A stretch of DNA of 64,000 bases from Planococcus citri (GCF_950023065.1 NC_088681.1:4216001-4280000), one strand, 5' to 3'. Counted from the stretch's first letter, positions 45,701 through 58,467 are shown. Program-made: numbers and translations. The notes: generated by a model not told the origin, from the letters alone.

Positions 45701-48700
45701 GGAATTATTTATTAGAAAAATTCTGATTCCAAAATGGAAAATTTTGGGATGAATTTGATTTTAAAATATTTTTTTTAGCTTCAAAGAGAGAGGAAACCCT
45801 GGAAAAGCTTTTTTAAAACTCAAAGACAAAATCAAAAAATTGGAAGTTATTTTCTCATAAAAACCAAAAACTTCAGGGAGGAAAAAATGCAGAAAATCCG
45901 AACTTCAAAATCAGGGCCACCCTAACAGGGCTAAAATTTCTAAATTCTTCAATTTTTTGAGGTTTTTTTAGAGGAGGGGGAGAGGAAGGGAACGCAGTAA
46001 CTGTTTACTTGAAAGAAAACGATTTAAATTAATGTGAAGCGAAAAAACTATCAACGAAAATTGGGACAAAGTGTAGGTATACCTACTTTGAATGAGAAAC
46101 TATCCAGAAAAATGTTCAGCTTCCCTGCTGTACAGGATGTTGGGCAAGGAGTGCTCAAAATAAGGCCATTTTTGAGAGAAAAAAACTGTAATTTTATGAT
46201 TTTTCTGTGCGATAATCTGCGCCCTCCGCCCCAGATTCGGGACTTTTGTAATGTTTAATATGGGGAGAGGAAGAGAGAGTGGAGAGCGGGGTAGGGGGAT
46301 AGAGAGTGAACCGATATTTATTCAAATCAGAATTTCTCCAGCTTAAGAAAGACTAAATGGAAAATTTCAAAGTTTTATCAAAAGAAATGGCAAAGGCAAA
46401 AAATAGGATTTTTTGAGAATTTTGGCAAATGAATTGAATTTTTAAAAAAAATTTGGCATCAAAAAAATTCCACGTTCATGACATTTTTGGTAGAAAAAAC
46501 ACCAATATTTTTTGGAAATTTTGACAAAAAACAGAACTTTTTTTGTTAATTTTGGTGACAAAGCAAGACTTGATCGTTATTCTCATTGTCAATTCTCCCG
46601 AATAAATTTTTTGAGAATTTCTTGCAATTTTAGCCGCTTATCAAAACAAATTTCTGGACAATTTTGAAATAGAAACGAATTTCGACAATTTTTGACTAAA
46701 TCAAATTAAGCGACAGAGTTGCCAGAACGCTTAATTCGAGTTTGTCGGTACTAAATCTGAGTTGGGCCTTTTTTATGGTATTTTTTTTAGAATTGGCCTG
46801 AATTGAAATACTCAAAAATCTGCTAGAGGATCTTAAACGACTCAAAAGTGACCCTACCGATTCAACAAGCCGAAAACAAGTTATCAGAAAGAAAATTTCA
46901 AATGTCCACTAGAAATTGATCAATTTGATTTTTTTGAGAGGAATTGGTTAAATTTAAATTTTGAAAAAATAATTTGCAATACATCTAAAAAAATGAAATT
47001 TAATTCCTAAAATTTTGCCTGGTGATGTATTTTGAGACATTTTTCGTTTTTTTTTTTTTTTTTAATGTGTTCCAAACATTTTTCTATTAGTTGGAGTGTC
47101 TTTGAGGAAGTAAATTTCAAGATTTAATGCAAAAAAAAATCAACACATCACAGGATACCTTTACCTACTTTTTTAGTTGAATTCGAATCGAAAAATTGAA
47201 GAAGTAATTTTCTCGATGTACCTTATTCGATCCATTCTAATGTAAAGTTTCTCACAAAATTCGCAATTTTTACCGTCAAAAGCTCATTTTCTGATCATCA
47301 TTTATTAATTTAAATGTTACCTGTAATATTGATGCTCATTTCCTATCCAGTTTTGTTTCCAGAACTGAACACCCTCCATCCAAAATACCTTGCCTACACT
47401 CTGGTCTAATTTCTTCAGCCATTTTCATCTTCCTTAAGAGATTCCCATCTTCCCACCCTTCTATACGTTTATAGATGAGAAACGATCTCTAAATTAAGTT
47501 GAATTTTCACGAAACAAAACACAAATAGATATACTGGAATATACCGAACAATATTGCTAGATTAGCGCATCGGTGTATAGGTTTTTACTCGCGGTGTCAT
47601 TCGAGGATAAATTCAGTCTGGTAATTTATACCATTAATCATTCGGTCCATTACCGTCGAACAATTTCCAGCATTGCTGCAATAGATACACAATACAACGC
47701 AGCATCGGCTAAGCCTCTGTATACTACAAACTTCAAAGTGTATCTTAAGTACACAAATACACAGTGCTATATACATGACGAGACGAGGCTGGTAAACGCT
47801 TAAAATCAATTCGCAAATATACAGAAATCTGCCAACTAATCAACAGCTTAGGTTAGTTGAATAATAGCGAAGTGTATCTGCGGGTATATAAATGCCCTCC
47901 CGCCTGGCACGTTCGTTCGCATTTGGAGTTGGACGAAGAATCAAAGCGTTTTTGAGTAAATGGAGAAAAGTACAGAGCACGATGAGGACGAGGAACGAGG
48001 ATACTTGAAAACGAGCAGAGCAGTTGTTTTGTTGTAAAAGACGACGCATTCGAGTGGAAATGGTATTTCCATAACTAAGGTTGTTCTCGTATTCCGTCGA
48101 GTTATCTTAAACTATTAACCCATCGTAGTTGATTATAAGCTGCCTTGCCTCGTCTGCAGCTTGAAACTTTGCGCAACTGAATGCGAATGCATTGCTTTGC
48201 TTTTGCCTTCTCACCCCCCGCCCGCGCCATCTCTGCCTATCTGTATTATTTATTCGTGTGAATTACCACCTTAATTACAGTCATCGAAAGTCTCGTTAAA
48301 TTTGATGTGGCGTAAAAACTTTGATGGAATATCAAGACGACATAGTCGACAATGTGCGGCGATTGCGGCTGAGATTATTCAGTATTCACTTACGTATACT
48401 TACCTGGCTGATGCGAGAAATTCGTGTTTATAAAAAAATGAAACCAAAAAAAAACTTGAAAAAAAAAATCAGTGTGATATACTTTTAGATTTCTCTGCTA
48501 CTACGATGTACCCAGTACCCACATCTACACATTATTGTAGGTCATGTTTGGTGTATGTTTGAAAGCCATACGCTTGGCTGAGTTGTAATTAACATTCGAA
48601 TGAATGCTCGGCTCGCCATTTACATTCTTTAGCTCTTTAGCAGCGTATATAAGAGTGCAGTGTATTGTTGGTTTGGTTTTTCGATAAAATGAAATTTTCC

Positions 48701-49240
48701 AACTCGCTATATAAAAAGCCATTTCTCATTGTATCGATTCCTCGTATAACGTTTTGCTGCTGTACTCGAATAAAACGTAAGATGATGAAGGGTTACCCGT
48801 TATAATGAAATTTAATCGATGTTAAAGGTTCTCTTTTCAAATGCTAACCAAAGGCAAATTAATTGGCAGCCGTATAACATACGTAAACGTATCCAATCCA
48901 CCATATCCAATACCCGTGTAATACTCCTCTATATACTCGTACACTCGTACAGTTGAAAAGATCCTCGTGTGCATTGAATATGTGCTATCAACGGTTTACT
49001 CTCTTTATACGTACTTTGGGTTATTTTTCAGCATCATTTCACATGATGCTATGCAACAGAATGCGATACGATGCATATAGGGTTAAAGTGTCTAATAAGT
49101 CCTTATTAGTTTTTCGCTATTTGTAACTCGTGAGTCGTGAGCGGTGCTTGAAATTTAATTTCTATTCATAGGGTGCCTGGAAAATTTCAGTGCTGAAGTA
49201 ACTTTGGTTTTTGTGAGAGAAAAAGGTCGAAAATTTATAA
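45701..49240. other. Unassigned DNA
   Basis: Mostly unique-looking. The 46430-46700 stretch contains the degenerate ATTTTGACAAAAAAC-type motif seen at 6.7-7.7 kb. Overlapping short frames near 47573-48049 show no domain. A TATATAAA stretch at 47885 is considered under rejected items. Confidence 0.4.
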
Positions 49241-49760
49241 GTTTTTCGGGGTATTTGAAATTTTTTTATTTGATTGGCCAAGTGTCTCATTGCAACTTAA
49301 CAAAATTTTGTTTTGGCCAAAATTGCGTGAAAAAAACTTTTTTTTGGTTAAAATTTCCAGAAAGTCTTGTTTTTTGGTCAATTTGGCAAAAAACAGTTTT
49401 TTTTAAAAAATAAAACTTCCCAAGAAATCTCACCTTTTTGCCAAAATTGTGGAAAATCTTACTTTTTTGTAATACTTAATAATTGTAAAGAAATCCTACT
49501 TTTTTAAAAACAAAATAGCCAACAAGTCTTGCTTTACTACAAAAATCTGCTTTCTTGGTTAAAATGGTAAAAAACTCAGTTTTTTTTTATCAAACATCCC
49601 AAAAAAACTTACTTTTTTTGAAATTTTTGAAAAACTCCGAAAAATTTCAATGTTTTTTCAAAGTTTTTAAAGCATGTAAATACGAGCATTTTTTTTCAAA
49701 ATTTCCAGCATTTTCCTAAATTTTTAAGATTTTTTCAAAAAACAAGCTTTCAAACATTTT
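49241..49760. repeat. Degenerate A/T-rich motif array
   Basis: Diverged repeats of the form CCAAAATTG...CTTTTTTGGTTAAAAT and CAAGAAATCT..CTTTTTTGCC, spaced roughly 40-50 bp. Same family as 6700-7720 by motif. No gene. Confidence 0.5.
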
Positions 49761-49898
49761 TACTTATTCTTTTTAGAACTTGCAAAAAAAATTCAAGATT
49801 TAAAATTTTTGGATCTTCTGATGGTCGGCAGGTGCCTAACTCGCACATTGTTTTAAAGTCGTCTTTTGCGAATTTGAGTCTTTGGTGGTCGAGTGGAT

Positions 49899-50961
49899 GC
49901 CTGCGTAGCACTGACGAGATCGTCAATGGCCTCGACAAAAGTATCGACATGATTTTGCATGATTGTTGATTGAAAAAAGTCGGATTATCCACAAAGGGGT
50001 TAATCTAACTACGTTTAAAATGATTGATTAAAAATTGACACTTTTTTCAAAAACTGTGATGAAAATGCTGATGGTCGTCATTGCTGTCTACATTTGTATC
50101 TACAGTCATGTGCAAAATTTCGATATAAATTGTAGATACCTTTGTAGACCCATGATTGATATCGAAATTCAGGTCTTCTTGTCGATCCAAAGTTGATGTT
50201 GACTATATGATCGACAAAAGCATCTACAAAATTTTGATCTTGTATGTATAGTTAGTTTTGTCGATCTAATAATTGTCATCAACTTTGGCATTGGCAAGAT
50301 GACCTGAATTCCAATATCAATTATAGGGCCTACAAAAGTATCTACAAAATGTCATCGAGTAGATACTTCTGTAGATCTTGTAATCAACATCAATCATCTG
50401 GTTAATATTGATGAGGAAGTTGATGTGGAGTACATGATCTATAAAATATTTTTAGAAATTTTGAAGTGTTGCCGACTCATTTGTTGATGTCAGAGTCGAC
50501 AATACAATAAGAAAAATTTTTTAAGTCCAGAATAAGATGGACTGAATATTCTTGTAAGGCTTCTCCACTCAACAGTGGCAATGGTCTAGTGGTTAGAGAA
50601 TGTGACAGAAGTGAATGGCAATCTAGGTTCTATCCCTACCCAGGGCAACTTCTTTTCTTTCAAAACATTTTTTTAGGGTGAAATACTTTTGAGAATAATA
50701 TTTTACTTGAATCAAAAAAAGAGTTTTGGGCACATTTCGCACATTTTTCAATCAAAATTTGCTTCTTTTACACTCAAAAAAATGACACCAATGTTGAGAC
50801 CTTGTTGAGACAAAAAATGAAGAGAGAGGACAGTCGATTTTGATATCAACTTCTCACTCACCATTGATCGACATTGGTGTCAACAAATATCGTGTCAACA
50901 AGTGATGGATTAGAGATCTCGTCTTTTCCATCGACTTTGGCATCGCTTGTGCTACGCGGGC
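49899..50961. mobile_element. ~1.06 kb insertion splitting gypsy element 2
   Basis: The gypsy protein reads ...KARAR at one edge and RHPLDHQRLKFAKDDF at the other, so this interval is foreign. The edges carry short inverted repeats, GCCTGCGTAGCAC (49899-49911) and the complement of GCCCGCGTAGCAC (50949-50961), matching at 12 of 13. No target duplication was found. Inside are an inverted pair of ~50 bp (about 50132-50181 and 50298-50349, containing AATTCAGGTC), a tRNA-derived segment (50574-50648) and an 11 bp inverted pair around ACACCAATGT (50784 and 50871). It is likely a composite of a DNA transposon and a SINE. Confidence 0.7.
50574..50648 (+). ncRNA. tRNA-derived SINE-like segment
   Basis: The sequence has a polymerase III A box-like TGGTCTAGTGG (50582-50592) and a B box-like GGTTCTATCCC (50626-50636) about 34 bp downstream. 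A T-arm TAGG/CCTA pairs around the 7-nt loop TTCTATC, and CCCAGGGCAAC follows. The tRNA-like body is imperfect (no convincing acceptor pairing or CCA), which fits a SINE head or tRNA pseudogene better than a working tRNA. The downstream stretch to about 50700 could be the SINE body. Confidence 0.6.
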
Positions 50962-51460
50962 GGGCTCGAGCTTTAACAGGTGTGCCTATGGTGACTATTC
51001 TGTGTTGAACGTTGTGTTTTGGAGTTTAGTTGTCAGAATGTAAGATGCTGTTGTCAAGATTTCAGGAAAATCTTTCAAAATGTCAGCATATGGAAGATCA
51101 GTGTTGACAATTTTGATACTATTGTAGTTGGTGTTTGTGTCGGGCAAACTATTTTGGGTGAGGAGTGTTGTGCGATCAATGAGTTGTTTTCTGTTCAGGT
51201 CGACTAAGAGGTTGTGTTTGACAAGGAAATCTGCACCTATGATTGGAACTTGGACATCAGCAACTGTGAACTGCCATGTAAAGTTGCAATGGAATCTCAG
51301 GGAGTCATGTAGGATGCGTTTGCAGTAGGTATCAATCTTTGTATCATTGGCAGCGTAGAGCTTGATATCTTTTTTATGCAGCCTATCGGGTGGTCGAGGA
51401 GGAATTACAAAGATGTCTGCACCAGTGTTGATTAGGAAGGCTAATCTGGTTTTTTATCTC
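50962..51460 (-). pseudogene. Gypsy aspartic protease remnant (element 2)
   Basis: Reads LAFLINTGADIFVIPPRPPD: the active-site Asp of DTG is Asn (codon complement at 51427-51429). This is followed by IKLYAANDTKIDTYCKRIL, FTWQFTVADVQVPIIGADFL, VKHNLLVDLNRKQLID and a spacer leading to VTIGTPVKARARP after a frameshift near 51000. The frame is otherwise long and open, so it is less decayed than the copy at 44 kb, apart from the missing catalytic residue. Confidence 0.9.
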
Positions 51461-51559
51461 GGATTACGAGCCTGTCCCTGGTTGGTGAGATTGGTTTGGA
51501 TATGTCATTGAGCTGCTGCTGCAACAACGTTATTTTAAGCATTTTTTTCAGCAGTATTG

Positions 51560-52083
51560 AAATCATAGGGTTTGTAGCACCTATTAGCGCTTTTGCCAAA
51601 GCGGTAATGGTAATAACAGATTAGGAAATTTTGATATTCCCGCGGTGTTCTTTCAGCAAATGGAGCGCATCTCCATGAATGTGAATTGGAACGGTCTCAG
51701 TAATGGGGAGGATAGCAAAAATGGGATCAGGATCGATGTTCTTTCATCTTAGAAATTTGAAGCCGTAAATCTTTCAATTGGCTCAAGATTTCAGCTGTTG
51801 TGTTGACTACAGCTTGGACAGCATTTACAGTTTTGAATTCTCTTTTTAGGTCGGCGATTTCTTAAGATAAGCTCTGTACTAGATTCAGTAAGTCGCTGTT
51901 GGATTGCTGTTGGTGCTGGACTAGGTATATTGAGAGAAGGTGTGTACTTATGCATTCGGTCAGCTGCTGGAAGAATTTTGACGCAGCGTTTGAATTATTT
52001 TTTGTCGATTTTTTTGATGGGGGAAGGAGTGGACTTTTTTGCATAGCTCAATTCTGAGTTGGAGAGCTGAAACTTTCAGGCAT
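51560..52083 (-). pseudogene. Gypsy gag remnant (element 2)
   Basis: Starts MPESFSSPTQN, a stop, then MQKSPLLPPSKKSTKNNSNA, a glutamine-rich segment (LVQHQQQSNSDLLNL), a likely helical stretch after another stop (EIADLKREFKTVNAVQAV), an S/H/R-rich spacer and the C-x2-H...C box ICYYHYRFGKSANRC. The capsid core seen in the 45 kb copy (the W..QVE..F region) is not evident, so part of gag appears deleted or replaced. Confidence 0.75.
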
Positions 52084-54880
52084 TATTTTTTCATCAAAAC
52101 CAATAACTTTGAGGCAGGTATGAGCCACGAGGTACATCATGAATTATGAATCATGAACGATAATTTTACATCGTTTTTTTTTTTCTCCAAAAGTCAAAAA
52201 TACTGTTGTACATACTTCGGATTATTTCTGAATTTCACCTTTTCATCATGGCTTTTCATCATTTGAAACATCAAAAGTACAAAAGAAAAAAAAATTAATT
52301 AATTTAGCTAAATTTTTTTCTCGATGAAATGAGAATTGGTCAAAAACGAACTCGTGTAATTTGCACAAACTCGTTTCTGGCTAATTGAGGATACCTCTCG
52401 GGCCACATTTTATAATTTTTCTAGCAATCGATATTGATTAAAATGTACTTTTTCATCCGATAGCTGAACAAGTCTGAGAAATTTTCTCACAATGTGGGCA
52501 ATAATCCATATTCAAGTACGAATATTTCACGTCTAAAAACAAAATCAAGTAGAAATGGGTACGTTAAACTTGAAAAAATTCACCATTGGCGACGTCTACA
52601 ACTTCTAATCTTACGGTACCGAACTCATCGGATGCTACGCACTGTGAACAAGTCTGTCGTTGCGTACAGCGCGAATCGATTACGTAACCGGTGACCAGTA
52701 CATGTTCAAAGAGCGGACGACAAACAAAAATTATAATGCCCTTAACCTATATCGCGATAATATAGTGTATTCTATCGCTAATGATCTGAATAGGTACGTA
52801 TTATTACGATAGTACGTATTACTCGAGTATCGAAAAAAGAGCCAATGTTTGAATGAATTAGCATTCAATTTCGCAGACTGAACTGAAAACATAATAAAAA
52901 TTCTCAAAATATTCATATTATTATTCCCGCAAATTACACCCATTCGATCGATATGGCAATAAGTATTCCAAAAATGTTTACACGAAAATAAAAATGACGT
53001 GTATGCTCTAACTATAAGCGGTAATTCAGCTCACTTCACAGACGATCCGACATTCTCACAAGAAGAGAAAATAGCGAGACCACCAGCAAAGAAACAAGCG
53101 AGCAACACATAAAGGCAAAGGCAACTTGAAAGGCTCCTTAAGGCGAGCATCTCTCTGTCTCTATTGCTGCTAGAGACTTTTATGCGTACATGAAATACGA
53201 AGCGAACGACGCGCTTATGAAGACATAGCCGGAGGTATTTTGGGCGCGTTAGATTTCAATATAAAATGCATCGTCAGCTTTTGTCAGACGATACACAAGT
53301 TTTATCGAACATAAGGCGTTTTTATGCTCTAGCTCCTCCGAGCTGCTTAAGCGTTTCGGCTGATTTTTGTCTCGAGGTGGTTTTCCCATATACGAGAGAT
53401 GTTCTCCTTATAGTTTCAGTTGTCGTTAAGTAGACAAATATGTATGACTTATTTTTTGGTGATTTTGAAAATTCAATTTGCCCTAATGAGAATATAAAAT
53501 TAAGGGTCTGAAAATATCTCGTTTTGGGAAATTTGAACAATAAAACGATTAATTTTCAAACAGTCTGACTTTTTCTTACAGAATCGTCAAAAAATAGTGA
53601 GTTTATCCTAAATTACGTATTAAGAGAAAAATTGTCTCAGAGGATCGGCGGCGTTGGGGTCTCTTTGTTTGATAAAATTTTTGTAAAATTGTTTTAAAAA
53701 TAACGAAATAATTGAAAAAATTGAAATAAAAGTCGTTCAGTTTCAAACTGCTCAAAAATGTACCCACACAAAAAACACGACGTGAAAATAAAAATTGAAA
53801 AAAAAAACTCGAAACATTATAATACGATGAAATATGGTATAAAACAAGAACTTGGGGAACGACGATGATACGATGAAATACACGACGGATTATTTATTTT
53901 ATCCTTAAATTCGCAGATAAACGAAGAAATTTACAGGTATTCACTGTACATATATAAGGGTAAACACAACGATGCCATCGAAAGATTAATAAAGATTGAT
54001 GGAAAAAAATAATTTAACGTTGTGTCGTCATCGTCGTCGCGATATGACGTAGGTATTTTTTCCCTCCATCATCGAACGAAATATCGAAGCTGTTCGAGTC
54101 GATGTTGCTGAAAAATAAAAAACACGTATCTCGTAAATAAAATCTAGTTTTTTTAATTTAAATTTTATGAATGGATTTTTTTTGGTACGATGCAGCAGCT
54201 AGCAGCGTTCGATTGGTTTTCGCCTTTCGGTGTATGCGAATGTACTCGCGTACTCGTACATGGGAGCGTGCAGTTGGAAGATTAATAAAACGAAGATCAG
54301 ACCCTGGCACTGGTACGCGGATAATTCTTACAAAATTGTTCATTACGTGACTGGAAATACGCATACGTGACTGATACGTGTGCTAGAGTGAGATGGGTGA
54401 GCGGGGTAAGAATATATAGAGACATGTGCGTGTGTGGCGTAAAAACAATGAACGGTTTCCTTTGACGAAGATTGGAAATCGTTGTGTGCATGATACTTTC
54501 GCCAAATGTCCGATTGTTCGACTGTACGAGTGTCAAGAGTGAAAAATTAACCGAGAAAGGGATGAACGAATAGAAAATATTAAGTTTTACGAGAGGTTTC
54601 AGGGTGGGGATTATTTTATATTGTGATATCAGCTTAGTTATTGGCTCAGGTACTCCGATTTTGGTCGAATTTTAGAAGTTCTTTGTATATTAGTAGAGAA
54701 AGAAAATCGCCAACTCTTTGTCCCAGATGGGGCAGGTTTTTTTTTAGCAATTGAAATTTTTCGTCGTATTGTAATGCCCTACTTTGGATGAGCCTGATTG
54801 CTCAAACTGCTGCAACATGAAAAAAGTCTGTTTAGTGTTTTAAAGGAAACTAATGCACCGCCAGACAGTAATTTTCGGTG
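52084..54880. other. Unassigned unique-looking DNA
   Basis: No supported gene, repeat or RNA. Frames of 60-79 codons on both strands have no recognisable domain. Confidence 0.4.
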
Positions 54881-54889
54881 CTCGAGTCT

Positions 54890-55330
54890 ATTTTTCAATT
54901 TTTGGTGAATTTTTAAAAATCAAATTTTCGACCAAAAAATGAAAAAAATCAAAATTTCACCAAATTGACCTAAAAAGCTGAAATTTTGCATGTACTTACC
55001 CTATTCGAACCTCCGAATTTATTGAAAATGGTTTCGAACCGTTTTGAGCAATTCTACACTCTGAGTCGACTGTAGGTGATTCAAGCTGTTCTGGTGCTTA
55101 CTGTCGTATTTTGGAAATTCCAGATGTTCAAAAAGTGCCATGAAAACCGTCCAAGTTGGTTTTAGCATGAATAATACATGTTGAAATAGGATCGTGAAGT
55201 TAATTTTAGCTTTTCAACTTCATTGGGTGAATTTTTTTGGTAGTTTCAACATTTAAAAATCTGATGAAACCTCCAAAATTGATCAAAACCATTCGAAAAT
55301 GTTTCGAATCGATTGAGAAAAGAGGAAGGG
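54890..55330. repeat. Dispersed repeat related to the 57-58 kb foldback element
   Basis: CACCAAATTGACC.A.AAAGCTGAAATTTTG, TACCCTATTCGA, GAAAATGGTTTCGAACCGTTTTGAGCA and the following segments match 57440-57580 in order, with clear divergence. A similar block lies at about 24830-25190 inside the 7 kb element. Noncoding. Confidence 0.7.
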
Positions 55331-57209
55331 GGTTGATAGTGGGGAACGGGCCATATTTTAACTTTCGATGTCAATTTGGTGAAATTTAGATTTTTTTCTT
55401 TAGCCTGAATTTACTTTACCATCTGAAATTGTAAATGTTGATGCAATTACTTTTTTGCATCACTTTAGTTTTCGATTTAGCTTTGTCGATTTCAATAATT
55501 TTTTTGGCATTTGGGATACCTCCCTTGTGAGAATATTTTCAAAAAAATTTGGCAAAAATGTCAAAAGTTCAAATTTGATTTTTTTTCCAAAGCTCAATTT
55601 TCAAAAGCTTGCCAACTTTTGAAGGTATAAGTAATTTGAAAATTGGAAAAAAAAAATCCAAGAAGTATCCAGTTTTATAATATTTTCAACGACGAACCTT
55701 TCGTGATGCGATTCGTCAAACCATGGGAGAGTGGGAGGGGGGGGTGCAGAGGCTCAAAATTTTGGTCAATGTTTATTTCTTCAAATTCAAATGTCGTGAG
55801 ACACATTGTTTCATACATTTTTGAAAGCATTGAATACGATTGTCGATTACCAACTTTCTTTTTCGATTCGTCATCTCTAACGCTCCCACCGACCCCAAAA
55901 TTCCCTAAAAATTGAAAAAAATTTCAAAATGATGAAAAATGTTTGTAATTTTTGGAAAAATGAAAAAAAATCTTGGACTTTTTCAATAAATTTTAGACAT
56001 TGTTTTGAAAAGTTTGGAAAAATCGCAATCGTTTTAAAAAATTATTATAAAAATTTTAAAGTTGAAAATTTGGAAATTTTTTTTTGCGAGTTCTAGAAAA
56101 AAATAAGAATATTTGAGTGCTCGTTAAAAAAAAAAAAAAAAAAAAAAAACTTGAAAATGTAGGGAAACACTGGAAATTTTGAAAAAATGCTCGTAAAAGT
56201 TACTTACTGAAAATTTTAGACGTTTTTTAAAAACTCCCAAAATATTTCAAAGGTTTTTAAAAAATTGCAAAAATTTGAAAAACTGAAAAAAAATTGGTAG
56301 AAAATTTTTTTTTTGGTTTTGGAAAATTACGTTATTTTTTTGAAAATGTGAAATAAAATTGAAAATTTTCAGATATTTTACAAAAAGTTGAAAGTAGTTG
56401 ACTAAATTTTAGTAAACCGAGCAACATTTTGAAAAGTTTGGCTACTTATTGAAGAACATTCTGATTTCAGAAATCAAATTTAGCAAAATCTCAATCAACT
56501 GTAAATCCGAGGGTCGTACATTGGTTACCTTTTATTAGTAGATATCTTTCAAAATTTTGGTTATTTAAGTTGGATATCTACTCATTTTTTAGAACATTTT
56601 CAAGAATTCAATAATTTTTCCAAATCTTGTCTCTATTTTTGAGAAAAAAAGATGAATAATTTACGAAGTATTAACATACTTTTTTATTCTCCTCCAACAG
56701 GTGGCACTGATTTTTCAGCGTCAAAGTCTCGCTTTCTGCGGGAAAAAATCCCAAAAAAGTACCTACTGTTTTTAGCCAAAAATTGCTGAAAATTGTCGCT
56801 TGTTCGCAAAAAATTCTTAATATCTTTTCATTTTTCCGAAAATTGTCCAAAGGTCTTACTTTGTTGTCAAAAATTGCCCAAAATCTTGCCTTTTTGCTAA
56901 CATTCTCACAATCTTACGTTTTGTTAACATTTTTCCAAAAAATCCGTAGGTATATTTTACAAAAAAGTTGCAACGAAGTCTCACTTTTTTGGTGAAATCG
57001 CAATTAATGTCTAAAAAGAGTGTTTTTTTAAATACAAATTTTCACTTTTTACCAAATCGTGAACAAATTTTGCTTTTTTTTACCTTAAACGTTTTAGTCC
57101 AGCATATGACAATAGGAGTAATTGCCCCCCCCCCCCGCCGATCCTCCGGGACAACTTTTTTCTTAAAGGGGACATCCTAAGGAACATTTTAAAGCAAACT
57201 TGCCCAAAA
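55331..57209. other. AT-rich DNA with degenerate motif array
   Basis: 55900-56450 is dominated by AAAATTTTGAAAA-type runs, including a poly(A) run at about 56126-56149. 56770-57080 contains the CAAAAATTGCCC...TCTTGCTTTTT motif of the 6.7-7.7 kb array. A poly(C) run is near 57126. No gene. Confidence 0.45.
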
Positions 57210-58467
57210 AAAAGTTGGCGTCAGTTACAAAATGGCGGCCATTTTGATTGACAGGTCAGCCGAAATCGCAGATTTTGCGTTTCAACATTAGAATTATTGC
57301 ACGAAATTTTTCAAACTTTACAAAGGTAGATCGAAAGATCATGCAAAAATTCATCACCTGTCAAAATTTCAAGTGCTAAAGTGCGTTTTTCGATTTTTGG
57401 TGAATTTTTGAAAATCGAATTTGGGACAAAAATGAGGGGAAAAATCAAAATTTTACCAAATTGACCAAGAAAGCTGAAATTTGGGATATACCCTAATTTC
57501 GACATGCCAAATCGATTGGAAACGGTTTCAACCCGTTTTGAGCAGTTCTGGAGCCTCCAGCAGATTTTTGAAACTCGAAATGTCCACAAAATTCCATCAA
57601 ATTGGAGTTGTAAAGCTAAAATTTATTCTAAAAACTAATTTCAATACGCTACGAAGTACTGCAGGTGAATTTCAAGTCGTTTTGGATCCTCCAGCGACTT
57701 TTTGAAAATTCCTGAAGCCTCCAGCAGATTTTTGAAACTTTACATTTTCACAAAATTTCATTAAATGGAGACGAAAAGCTGAAATTTACTCTACACTCCA
57801 ATTTTAACACCCTCTGAAGACGACTTCAGGTGGGTTCAAGTCATTTTAGAGCCTCCAACGACTTCTTTGAAAATTACTGGAGCCACCAGTAGATTTTTGA
57901 AACTTGAAATTTCCCCAACATTAATTTATCAAATGGAGTTGGCAAGCTGAAATTCACTTCGCAGACTACATTGTGGTTTCAAATGGTTTTGAAGCTTCCA
58001 GCTACTTTTAGGAAATTTCAATTTTCCAAAAAAACGCCACACAACCTTTCGAAAAGTCGCTGGAGGCTCCAAAACGACTTGAAATCCACCAGCAGTCAAT
58101 TTCGAGTTTCAAAAATCTGCTGGAGGCTCCAGAACTGCTCAAAACGGGTTGAAACCGTTTCCTATCGATTTGGCATGTTGAGAATAGGGTATATCCTAAA
58201 TTTCAGCTTTCTTGGTCAATTTGGTAAAATTTTGATTTTTTCCCTCATTTTTGGCCTAAATTTGATTTTCAAAAATTCACCAAAAATCGAAAAACGCACT
58301 TTAGCACTTGAAATTTTGACAGGTGATAAATTTTTGCATGATCTTTCGATCTACCTTTGTAAAGTTTGAAAAATTTCGTGCAAGTCCTATGTTGAAACGC
58401 AAAATCTGCGATTTCGGCTAACCTGCCAATCAAAATGGCCGCCATTTTGTAACTGAGGCCAACTTTT
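57210..58467. mobile_element. Foldback element with ~370 bp inverted arms
   Basis: Positions 57210-57580 and 58099-58467 are inverted copies with scattered mismatches. Both arms contain TTACAAAATGGCGGCCATTT, GATCGAAAGATCATGCAAAA and AAACGGTTTCAACCCGTTTT or variants. The outer ends are AAAAGTTGGC and its complement; I found no clear target duplication. The ~520 bp centre consists of two or three diverged ~130-170 bp tandem units around GGAGCCTCCAGCAGATTTTT. Open frames (57311-57589 minus, 57971-58369 plus) encode similar peptides simply because the arms are inverted copies; they have no known domain. Confidence 0.88.

Larger units (their letters stand above)
49815..52083 (-). mobile_element. 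Second Ty3/gypsy remnant, interrupted
   Basis: The minus strand gives gag from MPESFSSPTQN (52083), a gag C-terminal Cys/His box ICYYHYRFGKSANRCYKPY (near 51590), the protease (about 51460-51050) and then VTIGTPVKARARP (about 50990-50960), the linker before reverse transcriptase. The next expected residues, RHPLDHQRLKFAKDDF then CELGTCRPSEDP, appear a kilobase away at 49895-49815. The element was therefore split by an insertion at 49899-50961. The RT proper is absent beyond 49815. No LTRs were identified, so the ends are those of the coding remnant only. Confidence 0.88.

Noticed and set aside
47880..47925. TATATAAA at 47885 followed by a possible initiator, candidate promoter
   Set aside because: Such TATA-like runs are expected in AT-rich DNA, the initiator is poor and no coding region follows.
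57311..58369. Two similar ORFs on opposite strands (92 and 132 codons)
   Set aside because: They are the two inverted arms of the foldback element, so their similarity is structural and not evidence of coding.
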